Source: Gossypium raimondii
Lineage: Eukaryota; Streptophyta; Magnoliopsida; Malvales; Malvaceae
Direction of reading: 5' to 3'
Length of the DNA stretch: 64,000 nucleotides
Assembly: GCF_025698545.1 (NCBI RefSeq)
Contig: NC_068569.1
Span: 23,994,001 to 24,058,000, forward strand
Shown here: positions 33,271-44,829 of the stretch, in pieces
Numbering within the stretch: position 1 is the first letter of the stretch
Layout: every line of letters starts with the position of its first letter
Translations under genes and position numbers: made by a program
The notes under the pieces: generated by a model
The model's database searches: none
What the model saw: only the letters and a program-made list of their open reading frames with translations
What the model was told of the DNA's origin: nothing

Positions 33271-34585
33271 ATATAATATATGATAAAATCTATAATAAAA
33301 TTAATATTAATAAAAAACTCATTACCAATATTTTTGTAAATTACAATGTAAAACATCAACGCAAAGAATTTTTATTTAATCTAATTTATCAACAAACGGC
33401 GTTATTGAATCACATGCTTATCATTATATATTTGGCCATCCATATGTGCATTTACATATAATAGAAGTATACATTATTTTTATAGTATTATTTTTGTGAT
33501 TTTATGATAACGGTGGCTTCATCAAATTATAATGGAGGATAGCCTGTCTTAAAGAATAAAAATTGAGAATTAATTTAGATTATATGATACACAATTTTCT
33601 TTAAAAAATGAAAGTTAAAGGATAAATTAAGATTCTTTTTAAAAAACAGGCATGAGTTTGGGTACTATGCCTTCTTCACCATATTTTTATTTTTATTTTG
33701 TTTTTAATATCAGGTCACATTATCGTTATTTTTTCCAAATTTTTTAATTTTGATTTTTAATTTCTATTTATATGCGGTATAAATACGAGATTTACTAATG
33801 TAAGGATATCGCTAGATCTATATTAGAAATCATTTTCAAAGGGCATTATTATGATAGATGATAGTGATGATGACAGATTTGAGATGATGATGAGTTTTGT
33901 GCATCATTGATGCGGTGGATTTTTCTTTATATATTTTTCATGATTCGGATTTTCTTAAGATTGAGAAAGATTTTTTTTAAAATAAAATAATTAAAATGAT
34001 GGAATATTATATTTTATGATTGCGACCGGCAGGCATAGAAGTTTCGATTGGGATTGCTTCACTATTGCCACACATCGGTCTGCACCATCTTTCAACTCTT
34101 TATTATTATTAATATAATATAAAAAGATAAATCAAATAATTAAAACACAATATTTAAGATTAAATTAGCATGAGCATAATAAGATAATATAAAAAAAATG
34201 AATATTCAAATTTACAATTAGCCAAGCAGTTCCCAAGAGAAAACGAGGCCACTTGGAAGGGACATGGGAATTAAGGAATAAAACAGACCTTTGATTAACA
34301 TCACCGACCTAGTATTATCCTATAATCCTAGACATATATATATGATATAGCTATTAACTGCGCGTAGGGTATATTGGAATGTATGATATGATAAAATCTG
34401 GTGACAAATAATTATCCAATATGATAGATTCAACATATTTTAATTGAATTGTTGATGATTATTTCTAAAATGAACGAAAAGAAACGAAAAGAGAGAATAT
34501 GATGACTAGTGCAGCGAAATCCTTTTCACATTAAAATTACTAGTACTTCTGCACATTTAAATTTGTAACAGTTCAGCAAACTATT
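33271..34585. other. Gene-free stretch, 3' flank of the VQ gene
   Basis: AT-rich, no gene or clear repeat boundary. The part nearest 34585 should hold the 3' UTR of the VQ gene. Confidence 0.45.
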
Positions 34586-35386
34586 CTAGTCTGCAGGAGA
34601 AATCCATGAATCAACTGTACCTTGAGCTCTGGATGAAACGTTTTCCAGTCCCTTTTCATGTTGGAAATCCGATATTGAAGAGTAATTCGACTTGAAACTG
34701 TTCAGTCTCTGAGAAGTATTACCGTAAATCCCATCAAACGGCCTGAAATGATCTTGGTTCCCATCGTTTAATCCAACCCCACCTCTCCAGTTTCCATGTG
34801 AGCCACCGAGGTTCCCACTCACACCATCGAGGGAAGCCATTGTTGAAGAAGCTGAAGCTGAACAACCAGGCAAATTAAGAGAAGGCTGAAGTGGAGGCTG
34901 GAGAATCTGGGCTTGAAAGTTTAACATATTAGAAGCTTCAGCTAAAGGAATATTGTTTAATAATGAAGATGCAGCAGGCTGAACCCTTTTAGCCGAGGGA
35001 CGTAAAGGTTCCAAGTGAGTGGACGACCGGGTACCTGATGAACCAGAGCCAAAAATATCGAGCTTTCGAGAAAATGATGATGAGCCTGGTGGTGTAGGAA
35101 TTCCAGTATATTCTTGCACCATGGCTCTGAAATTGGTTGGGTCAGTGGTGAGAACCGTAGTGGGTGCTTTCCTTGACGCCCTAGTTCGCTTCTTGGGATT
35201 CTTGACAACACCATTAAGTTCACCAACTGGCCTTGGTTGCATCGATGATGAGCTCGGAAACGGAACTTGATCGAGTCCTTGAGCCAGTAAAGTGTGTGGG
35301 TGGTGCTGGTGGTGAGAGACAAGGGAGGGGTTCAAAAATTGTTGGAGTGAACCGAAGTCGTTATCACCACCGCTTGAAGATTGCAT
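34586..35386 (-). CDS. VQ-motif protein, 266 residues, intronless
   Basis: Single open frame from ATG 35386 to TAG 34588-34586. The VQ motif FRAMVQEYTG (F-x-x-x-V-Q-x-x-T-G) is at about residues 86-95, preceded by KAPTTVLTTDPTN, the usual context in one VQ subgroup. A basic stretch KNPKKRTRASRK at about 62-73 is a likely nuclear signal. The rest is Ser/Gly/Asn/Gln-rich and probably disordered, with His-rich HHQHHPH near 25-31. VQ proteins bind WRKY transcription factors and adjust defence and growth responses. Lack of introns is common in the family. The gene stands alone, with repeats for more than 13 kb on its 3' side and about 9 kb on its 5' side. The 5' side has a GA-rich tract near 35632. 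I do not assign a VQ number. Confidence 0.95.
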   Translation of the reverse strand: MQSSSGGDNDFGSLQQFLNPSLVSHHQHHPHTLLAQGLDQVPFPSSSSMQPRPVGELNGVVKNPKKRTRASRKAPTTVLTTDPTNFRAMVQEYTGIPTPPGSSSFSRKLDIFGSGSSGTRSSTHLEPLRPSAKRVQPAASSLLNNIPLAEASNMLNFQAQILQPPLQPSLNLPGCSASASSTMASLDGVSGNLGGSHGNWRGGVGLNDGNQDHFRPFDGIYGNTSQRLNSFKSNYSSISDFQHEKGLENVSSRAQGTVDSWISPAD

Positions 35387-35619
35387 ACTAGTTGCTTTTT
35401 TACCAGAATCAATAGAAAGAAGGAAGGGTTTTTGTTTTCTCCTTCTGGTTGGTATTTACAATATGAAGTTGAATTGAGGGAAGCAAAAGAGAGAAACGAA
35501 AGGAGAGGGAAGGCTTTAAGAAGCTGGTATATGAATATGATCGAGAATGTTGGGAAGGGGTGGGGCAGCCATTGATGAAGAGAAAGAGGTGGCGGTGGCT
35601 GGCGACGGGTCAAAATCAA

Positions 35620-35646
35620 ACTTCCATATTATAGAGAGAGAGAGGG
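35620..35646 (-). promoter_or_regulatory. CT-rich tract and weak TATA candidate upstream of the VQ gene
   Basis: On the minus strand a CT dinucleotide run (CTCTCTCTCTCT) is followed directly by ATAATATGG, about 240 bp from the ATG. CT tracts of this kind are common near plant core promoters. Motif-based only. Confidence 0.35.
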
Positions 35647-36254
35647 GTTGCGGCTTCCGAATATGTTGCGTATGTGAAAGCTAGAAAAGGATGTGAGGAA
35701 TTAATTTAAACTTTATATTTCATAGGATTATAATGCATAATCGCCTGTATAAATATACATAATATTTATGCATTTTTATAATTAAATATAAGTAGAAATA
35801 TTTTTATTATTATTTAGATTAATTAAGCTCAGACTTAGAAAATATTTTAAGATCAAATTCGAATTGATATATAAATACTTCTAGATGTTTGTCTCCCTTC
35901 ACCCATTGCCTTGTGTAAAAGAATCTGCCACATGTTTTTCCGGTCTTGTCTTGTTTGAGACTTTCTAATGGTTGGTGGCCATATTTGGACCACAATTAAA
36001 AACAAAGTTGAGTTAGTTTGAATGTTTTAAGCAGAGCTAAAACTCTTTTAATAATGTTTTTTTATAATATTTTTAATATATTTTTTTATATAATATTAGA
36101 GGCAAGAAATAGGAATAATATAGTTTCACAAGAATTTTAATTACGAAAACTCGAACATAAAAATCTTATTTAAAATCCTATTTAAAGGAAATCAAACTTC
36201 TTAATACTCTATCTAATATGTTTTGGTAATGTACCACATTTTTCCTTCTCCTTT
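35647..36254. other. Gene-free upstream flank of the VQ gene
   Basis: AT-rich. Any distal promoter elements of the VQ gene would lie here. No repeat boundary found. Confidence 0.4.
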
Positions 36255-36492
36255 CTATAGTTAAGTCTAGGAGCGGAGAAATTATTTTATAAATCTTTCT
36301 TACCACATCATCTATGGTCCCTACCAATTAAAAATAAACACATCATTTTTTTTCACATTATATGTACAGTTGGTAAGGACAGATCATGGATGAAGTGGAA
36401 ACAAAGATTATATGTTTATTTTTAATAGGTAGGGACCGTGAATAATGTGGTGAGAAGGGTTCATAAATAATTTCCCCTAGAAATGCCTATAG
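36255..36492. mobile_element. Small inverted-repeat MITE, about 240 bp
   Basis: CTATAG begins and ends the element. The arms pair for about 85 bp (GAAATTATTT-ATAA and its complement; ACCACATCAT-TATGGTCCCTACC and its complement; TTAAAAATAAACA and its complement), leaving a short loop. No target duplication could be fixed. Confidence 0.65.
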
Positions 36493-36649
36493 ATGAAATA
36501 ATTATAAATAATCTAGATTTTGTTCTTTATATATATTTGATTGTTATGTCTAATTATTTTATTGAAATTTTCATTTATGAAATAAAGTATTTTAATTATT
36601 ATTTGCATGAGTTAGAAGCCTAAAACTCGAATGATAAAATTTCTATTCA

Positions 36650-36880
36650 TTGTTGTCTGAATCGGACTGGATTGATCGATTGAACTGGTTGGTTAGGGAA
36701 TCAATCGAGTACCAATCCATAGAAGACCATTAGACCGGTTTAACCAAGCAAAAAAATCAGTTAAATTGTGTGATCGAACCTATTTTTTAATATATTTTTA
36801 ATTTTAATAATCTATTTAATCGACAAACAAATAACCTGATCGATTTGATTATCAGTCCAATTTTAAAAACCCTTATCTAA
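36650..36880 (-). repeat. Degenerate dispersed repeat with CCGGT/TCGATT words
   Basis: Same flavour as 14583-14780: GAACTGGTTGGTTAGG, AGACCGGTTTAACC, ATCGATTTGATT. Class unknown. Confidence 0.4.
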
Positions 36881-37397
36881 CATGTTTTCCCCGTACATAT
36901 GTTGTGGCTTAGGGTTGGGTGGGCTTGTTTTTGCTAAAATGTATATTGCTTTTTGTATTATCTAAGGTAAGGCTCACGCCATACAATAACAAGTCAACAA
37001 ATTCTAAAGACCAAACGAAAGGTATGGTGCAAAAGTAAATTTGTAGAAGGAAAATCTAAAAATGATAATAAAAAAAATCGAGAAAAAGTGCCCCTATTTA
37101 TAAGAATGACCCAAGACTTCTTCACTACACTTACATGTGTTTAGCTCAAGATCAACACATCCCAATTATGGCAATAACTGCAACCAACCACAGGCTCATA
37201 TGTGGCCTATGATCTGTCATAACACCTATAATACGTGTATCCTAAGTAATGGTTAGCATATGTTCCCTTTAGTCACGCCCCATCAAACCATCAGTTACAA
37301 ATTCAATCTTTTTTTCAAAATTGCAACACCCCACATCATGCCATACACAGGAAACACCTAACTAATGTTATACTCCCCTTCAAAACTGGGGGCAATT
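36881..37397. other. Gene-free stretch
   Basis: Slightly less AT-rich than its surroundings at 37080-37380 but with no extended open frame. I see no gene. Confidence 0.4.
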
Positions 37398-37405
37398 GTT
37401 AAACA

Positions 37406-37968
37406 TAGAGCTGTGCAAAATTCGGATAAAATCGAAAAAATTCGGTTAATCGGTCGGTTAATTGAATTTTTTTAGTTGGGGGTCGGTTAATTATTTTTTA
37501 ATTTTATGGTTAACAGTTAATTAGGTTCGAAACTGGTTGGTTAACCGAATTTTTTCGGTTTAACCGAAAAAATTAATAAATAAAATTATAATATATAAAT
37601 AGGTCCACTATTCACCTAAATCCAATCGAAACCCAAGTATCCAACCCAACCTAATTACCCAACTCAACCTAATTAAAAAAATTTACAAATAATTTAGTAA
37701 ATAAAAATAAAATTCTAAAACTAAAACTAAAGTCTAAAAGTCTAAACAAATAATTATGTAGTGATTCAATTCGGTTAATTTTTAACCAAAAATAAAAAAA
37801 ACATATAAATTTCAGTTAATTCGGTTAACCAACCGAATTAACCAAAAAAAATTTGGTTCGGTTAATTTCTTTGAAAAAATTTTGGTTTGGTTAACGGTTA
37901 AAAATTTTGAAAGGTCGGTTAATTCGGTTAATGTTATTTCGAGTCGGTTAACCGACTGAACACCCTTA
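37406..37968. mobile_element. hAT-like MITE with perfect 8-bp target duplication
   Basis: Ends TAGAGCTGTGCAAAATTCGG and CCGACTGAACACCCTTA (complement TAAGGGTGTTCAGTCGG), flanked by GTTAAACA on both sides (37398-37405, 37969-37976). The interior is dense in CGGTTAA and TTAACCG words on both arms. No coding sequence. Confidence 0.85.
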
Positions 37969-38427
37969 GTTAAACATACCCTATTAGATTACCTCACCAA
38001 TGTTATATATTGCTAGAGAGTAAGGCCACGCTAATCTAGGTCACCCTCCCTATCCAGTTGACATCGCTCAATAAGATCGATATAACTAATCACTCATATA
38101 TTTTATGATCGCATCACATCAAATCACATCACGTATATGAATTTTTTTATAGAATTGAATAGGTGTCAACTATTTTTTAATTTTTATGTATTTTTTATAT
38201 TTATATTTAATGGCGATCATTTGATCTAACATCGATATTTTTTATATTTATAGACAAAAATTCTTAAATATAAAATCACAAATAGTTTAAACTTCGATAT
38301 TTCCTTCCTCTATTCCTAATCAAACCTCTTAATAAACTTGTGACCAAAAATTATGTTGCTCTCAAATCTGGATTCACATCAAACGGAGACTCTAAATTTA
38401 AATTCCTTCTTGAAATAAAAAAAACAA

Positions 38428-38812
38428 AGGGATAATATTTTTTGACCCTTCAATTTTACAAAAGAAAATCATTTTAGTCTTCTATTTTATTTTTCGTCTC
38501 TTTGTTGACATAATATTCATGTGGATTACATGTCGTCATTTAATTAATTTTTAAAATTTTAAAAATACTTTATTTTATTTGTATTATTTTTATACTTTTA
38601 AATAATTTTAATGGTTTTAATTTTATTTTTAAAATTTTAAAAAATTAATTAAATGTTGATGTGTCATCCACGTGATAATCCACGTGTAAGCCACATCAGA
38701 AAAGTTTAAAAAACATTAATTTTCTTATACATTTTAAGATGATTTGACAAAATATACAAATTTAAAAATAAAATAATTTCTTTTTGTAAAGTTAAATTTC
38801 GAATTATGCCAA
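38428..38812. mobile_element. Family B MITE, copy 3
   Basis: Left arm TTTGACCCTTCAATTTTACAAAAG pairs with a right arm ending CTTTTTGTAAAGTTAAATTTCG. Inner AATTAATTTTTAAAATTTTAAAA near 38544 pairs with its complement near 38625, and paired CCACGTG words lie near 38670-38682. Ends approximate. Confidence 0.55.
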
Positions 38813-39284
38813 AAAATAAAAGAAGATTTTGGAGCGTAGGCTGGCATCCAACTGCCCCCCACACAATGAACAAAAACATCTAATTTGCACGCATGTTTTG
38901 TGCCCCTCTATCTTTGAAAATTTGTGGTTCACCTAAGCCACATCCACAATAATATTCCCCATTGACCATCACCACCAACTACACCGTACGTCCGTACCAT
39001 GAGGTTTCTTGAGTTGCCACTGTATTCCCATGGCAGCCAATGCTGATTTAACCGACATGGCATTCGTCTTTCGTCTCTACACCCGATTTGTATCACATTT
39101 ATGTGTGTTTTGACGGTTCCTTAATTGAAAGAAAATTGAATATGGCATATTTAAAATAATAACACGGATGATGAAAGTGTTGTTCACATGAGAAGTAGAT
39201 CAGAGACGGGGCTTACTAAAAAACATTAGATTTTATATTTGAGCTGCATCCTAATTTTAATGGGGTTGAAGGATGCCTTCTCAG

Positions 39285-39545
39285 TTAAGATGGAGTTAAA
39301 AGTTGGCAGGGGTCTCGATCTCTCTAAAATGGAAAAAAAAAAGATTATTTATAATTTATAAAAAATTTAAATTAGTAAGATAAAATTATATTTTGGTTTC
39401 TTAAGATTGATAAAATTTTAATTTATTTCATCAAATATTATAAAGATATAAACTATTAAAATAGTGAAAGCATATTTTTACTATCGTAAAAATATACAAT
39501 TTAATTCCACCCCTCAAAAATATTTTCTAATTTCGCCACTTTCTC
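39285..39545 (+). repeat. Dispersed repeat, family C copy 2
   Basis: Same block order as 7383-7645: TTGGCAGGGGTCTCG, CTAAAATGG plus an A-run, TATAAAGATATAAACTATTAAAAT, CTATCGTAAAAAT, ACAATTTAATT, CACCCCTCAAAAA. Confidence 0.65.
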
Positions 39546-41499
39546 AATTATAAAAAAAAATTAAAATCTTTAGCCATTCTATTTGGTTTTTAATCTCGTT
39601 GTGTGTGGATGACCAATTCCACTCTTAATAGAAAATAGAAAATAACAGAATTAATTTCTTGAGGATTTTTTTTTTTTTTATAATAAGGAAAGGCATAGCC
39701 CAATATGCCACTTAGCCATGGGCCATAAGGTCCAATACTTTTAGGGAATCAATGCTAGAAGCCTAGAATAGAAAAAAGAAAAGCCTTAAACTGTAAAGGT
39801 AGTAGATCCATAACAAAAAGGTTAAAATTTGTTATTAGTCCCTGTACTTGTATAGAATTTGATATGTGGTCCCTATACTTTAAAAGTTAAAAATTCAATC
39901 CTCCTACTTTTTCAATTTAAAAATCCCAGTCCAATCATTATCATTGTTGGTAGTAGTTTCTGTGAAAAAATTTCAATCTAACTTATTTATTTTCTGGCAA
40001 TCATATATCACGTCATATGAAGACAACCTAATCAAATTTCCAAGTTAACAAATTTTAATAGAAAATACATATTATTTTAATGACTGGACTAAGGTTACTA
40101 AATAAAAAGTTAAGATATCTTGCTTTTTAATCAAGTTCATCTCGCGAAATCAATTTTCTAAGAAATCAAGCAAGGCTTAACAATCCAATAATACTTACAC
40201 AATCAATCATCTTAGGGACAGGTTGTACCAAAACCAATAAATTTACTATAATTTTTAAAAAATATTATTAAAATTTTCAAAAAAAGTATTAATTGTCGAT
40301 GGAGAAAATAGCACTAAAATCAGAGGTTTCGACATTTAAAACATCATTGCCACCATAGAAGAAGCGTCGAAACAATTAGTAAATGATAATTCCGTAGATG
40401 ACATCCAACCACATGCTCCACTTTTTTATAATTTGAAAATTGAAAGGAAATTGTTAGAGTTGAAGATAAATAGGGAGAGTTTTTCTTTTTTTCTTTTTTC
40501 TTTTTATTGTTAAAATATTATTTTTTTTTTGAAATTTTAGTCTTTTTTTTTATTTTTGTTTCCTACTAGTGTAATACTAATTACAACGATAAACAAACAA
40601 GAAGAAAAAGGAAAAAGAGAACATTTACAAACTTTAATCTTATATTGCAAATAACAAAAGAAAAGTGCTTTGGACTAATTACAACGAGGTCTCTAGTTTT
40701 AGTAAAAAAGGTCACATCAGTAATTCGTTGGTGGATTAACGGAATTTGTAACGGTAGTGACCAATTTGAGCAATTATATTAATTAAAGTGTTTAAATTGA
40801 AAAAAGCCAGAGTGACCAAAATAGAAACGACATTATTTTAAAGTGACTTACAGTGTAGCTTTCCCTTATTCTCTTTAAATGTGAGTTTAGTAATACGATG
40901 GAAAATAAAAGGTATTCTCGTCAGTTCAAAAAAAATTCAAACTCGTACTTTTATATATACTAGCTTCTAATGTCATGTGCACGTGAATTTTTATACATTT
41001 TTAATTCATTAATAATATATATTTTTATAACTTCAAAAGTATATATTTGTGCTAATTAAGTTAAGATTAATTTAATTTATACTAAAGTGAATTAGTTTTA
41101 AAAATAAAATAATATTTTAAAAACAATTGAAACAAACAATTAAATTAATGCATAAAACAAATTTAAAACTACGTAAGAAAGTAAATACAAAAGATATAAT
41201 AACAATCAAAATAATTGTTGAAATTGAATTTATTTTCAAAATGTTTCTCTTATACCAAACAAATAATGGATAACAGATTTAGCACTGCTTGCTTCACGTA
41301 ATATAATCGACTTACAAAAAATAAAAATAAAAAATAATAGTATAATTTTATATTACTTCATCATCTATTAAAATAATATTTTATCTCTCTTTGGTGCTAT
41401 TGTTGTACAAATATGATTCGATATTACCTCATAAAAACTATTACTTTATAATTCTAACTTATTATTGCTAACAATCTCTAATTTTTACATCTATTTTTT
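39546..41499. other. Gene-free AT-rich stretch with old repeat remnants
   Basis: 39830-39960 has the phrases TAGTCCCTGTACTT and GTGGTCCCTATACTT, typical of decayed plant MITEs. 40916-40975 and 42573-42650 share TTCAAACTCGT/TTCCAAACTCGT-TTTTATATATACTA, so that is another old repeat. No gene seen. Confidence 0.45.
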
Positions 41500-42070
41500 A
41501 TTGAAAGGCAAGTCTTACGATTTTATAATTCTTTCATTTCATGGATTTGATTTTTTGGTGGATACCGAGATTCCTATTAAAATAATTAGAAATGAAGGAA
41601 AAATGGAATGGAATAGGCATATATTAATTAAATTAATAAAAAAAGAAAAGAAAACCAAGTAATCTTTTTTTTTGAACATTCCAAAGAAGTAATTCGTTGA
41701 GCAACTGACAGATGATCCAAAGAGTTCTATGGTAACTTTTCTTCGTATTTCGTTTCGAAAAAAGGGTATACCCTGCCGATTTTGAATTTAACTTCTTTGA
41801 TCCATGATATAAAATGAGTCAATAAAGTATTTCATAAATGAAATTCAAATAAAACAGGGGGTAAGTATCTAATATGTGACTACACTAAGGCAAGATCTTA
41901 TTAAATTAAATTAAAAAAAGATTTTTTTTCTGTCTTTAAACAGTAAAGAGGGAGAGAAATACAAACAAGCAAATACAGAAAACAAAGGGGATTCCTTGTC
42001 CCTCATTGTCCGTTTGTAACTCTGGTAAGAGCTGGTTCATCAAAATAGACAATTTAGGAAGAATTCTTTT
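41500..42070. other. Possible plastid-derived insert
   Basis: The style differs from the neighbours: moderate complexity, phrases such as GAACATTCCAAAGAAGTAATTC, ATGATCCAAAGAGTTCTATGG, TATCTAATATGTGACTACAC and AGAGCTGGTTCATCAAAATAGA that read like chloroplast intergenic DNA. I could not name the plastid region from memory. A small 65-codon frame at 41465-41662 overlaps it. This is an impression, not proof. Confidence 0.35.
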
Positions 42071-43324
42071 TTTTTTTAATTTCCCTAATTTTATTTATAA
42101 AATTAAAGTTAAATTTTAATTAGTATATAACTCTAATACTAAATAATTGATAATTAAATATTTAGAGTTCTATTCAATTATTAACTCTATTTTATATAAA
42201 TAAAATTAGCACAATTTAAAAAATCAATTTTATAGTAACGTCAAATTTAAATTATATTTGTTTTAACTAATAATTTTAAATTAAATTATAACTATAATTA
42301 TCGCAACTTTTTCTTATATTTTAAGCTTAGAGTTCTATTCAAATAATAATTATATTTTAAAATTTGTTTACATCAAACTTTTTAAATAATAAATGTAAAA
42401 TATAATTATAATTATTTTAAATGTATAATTATCAAAATTTTATTAAATTATAATTACTTTTAAATGTTTAATTATCGTAACTTATATTTTATGTTAATTT
42501 TTAACTAATAATCCTAAATTAAACATTACACTATTTTTAAATGTCAATTTAGTAATATATTAAAAAATTATTCTAGTCGGTTCAAAAGTTTTTCCAAACT
42601 CGTGTTTTTATATATACTACATATTATATATATATTTGGCACACTAGTATTGTATTTTTTATTTCACAACCAAATTTAAAAAATTGTCATGCGATTTTTT
42701 TTAAAATATTACTTTTAACATTTTACTATACTCTTGAAGAACACTTATCAAGCTTTTGACTTGCTTATGAAATTTAAAAACTCTACTAACAAGACATCAA
42801 ATATTTTTCATATATATAATATTACTGATTACATATTATAGATAATAGAATATTTTATCGTTTAAAATATATGTTTGCCATTTATATAACACCTACTAAT
42901 AAAATCATATAAATGTAAGGCTCAATTAATGTTACATATCCTTGGAACTTCTTTTATATATATATATACACAATTGATATTTAGAAAATTATTTGATACA
43001 TGTTAGCGGAGTTTTTAGACTTTAAATATTGATTGAATGTTTGATAAGTGTATTATAGAGTCTAATAAAAATATAAAAAATAAAATTAAATTAAATTAAA
43101 TAAATAAATGTGACATTTATCACACCTCAATTAAACATGGAGCTTAAAAACTCTACTGACGGAGTATCAAATAATTACCTTTAATATTTTTAAGGCTAAC
43201 ATATTTATATCCTATTCATAATAAATCATTGTATAAATAATATCATATATTAGAATATTTAATGTAAAGTGTTTTTTTCTTTCAAGCATCGACTAGAATT
43301 TAGAATTGTCAGTTAAGAACGAGG
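42071..43324. other. Gene-free, very AT-rich stretch
   Basis: Dominated by TAATTATA-type sequence with internal short repeats (AATTATAA...TAATTATC phrases at 42280-42480). No gene or clear element ends. Confidence 0.45.
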
Positions 43325-43785
43325 AGTATATTTTTTGATATAATAAATTTTTAGCTTTCCAATCTTATAAAAAAATCATTTTAGTTTTTATTTATTTTTC
43401 ATTTTCAGTTATTAAATTTACATTATTTGTTAAATCACTTGAAATGGATGAAAAAGTTAACCTCTGTTAACTTCGTTAAATTGACAATCCACTTGTATGT
43501 TACGTTAGCAAATAATTAATTTAAAAAATTAAAAATCTATATTTTATACTTTTTTAAAAATATACTTTATATATTTTAAAAATAATTAATTACTTATGTG
43601 ACATCTATGTAAAAATCCACCTATATGCCACATCAAGAAAGTTAACAAATGTCGACCTTTCTATTTATTTTAAAGTGATTTATAAAGCAACACAAATTTA
43701 AAGAGTAAGAAAAAATGAAAAATTAATTAGAAGGTTAATTTTTTTTTTTTTTTGTAAAATTGGAGGTGCATATAAGTTTTTAATT
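43325..43785. mobile_element. Family B MITE, copy 4
   Basis: Left arm AGCTTTCCAATCTTATAAAAA pairs with the right arm TTTGTAAAATTGGAGG. Inner ATTTGTTAAATCACTTGAAA near 43417 pairs with the complement of TTTTAAAGTGATTTATAAAG near 43669. GTTAAC words occur on both sides of the centre. Confidence 0.6.
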
Positions 43786-44039
43786 TTTATCTTTTTTAAG
43801 CCAAAGCTATTTTGGCAGGTCTCTAATGGTTGCGAGAATTGCGTTCTCCACGAGTCGAATTGAGACCGACTATCTCCTAGTGATCAAGTCTTTTCCTAGT
43901 AACCATCATATAGTATCGAGTCTGGGAAGGTGGATAGTGGCTTTCATTTTTTTGGCTATAGCCTTTAGATTTTGATGTAATAAGTTAAGACATGTTTCAA
44001 GAGTAGTAATCAAACTGCTCAATATCTTAAAAAAATATG

Positions 44040-44280
44040 CTCTGGGTAAAATTTGAAAATTCTTTTAGGGTCGAAATTAAATTATAATTTTATAATAATA
44101 AAATATAATTTCATTATTATATTTTATAATTTTAAAATATTAAATCAAATTTTTATGCTTTTAGTCTAGACCAAATTACAATTTATTTTTATTAATTTAA
44201 AATTTAAAATTTTTTAAAGACCAAAATAAAAAATTCTATTTTAGGGTGCTGCCAGCCCCTTAGTTTTGCTCCTTATTAGA
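44040..44280 (-). repeat. Dispersed repeat, family C copy 3 (inverted, decayed)
   Basis: Ends AATTCTATTTTAGGGTGCTGC-AGCCCCTTAG-TTTGCTCC. It shares the general order of family C in reverse, but weakly. Confidence 0.4.
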
Positions 44281-44829
44281 TTATGTTTCAAGGTGAATAA
44301 TCGTTTGCCTTTCTTTTATTTTTAGAAATTGATAAGAAGAAAAGAAAGAAAGAAGAAAAGAAAAAAAAATCATGTTTAAATTATTTCTAATTAAAATCTT
44401 ACAAAAGGATAATATTAGTAATCAAAATGGAGCAATGATCAAAACAAAAATTTAACCAAACAATAATGACTATTTTTATAGTTTACCCTTCAAAAAATTT
44501 GTCTTAAATTATAGGAGAAAGACCCCTTTACCGTAAAAGCCGGGTGGGGAAATAGAAATAAGCTTCGCCTTCTTTCTCATTTTCCGACCTTAGGAGACAC
44601 AGAAAAGAAGAAAAAACGACTTCCTCCCTGGAAATCTTAAACTCCTCGTTTCAAAACTCTTAACTATAAATATTCTATTAATATCAACGAGGTGTTTAAG
44701 TAATTTGTTCAATTGGTTTATGTTCTTTTAGTTTCTTGTTAGATTTGTTTTTCTGTTTTGGATTTTAGGTTAAGAAGAGCAGGAATTGTTTTATAAATCA
44801 ATTGAAAAAGAAAAGAAAAGATAGAATCA
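44281..44829 (+). promoter_or_regulatory. Upstream region and 5' UTR of the ERGIC3-like gene
   Basis: 44450-44490 looks like one end of a family A MULE MITE (AATGACTATTTTTATAGTTTACCC). From about 44530 the base composition changes, consistent with promoter and leader. TATAAATA at about 44664-44671 is a TATA candidate 160 bp before the ATG. GAG|GTGTTTAAG (near 44690) with TTTTAG|GTTAAG (near 44768) could be a 5' UTR intron, unproven. Confidence 0.4.
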
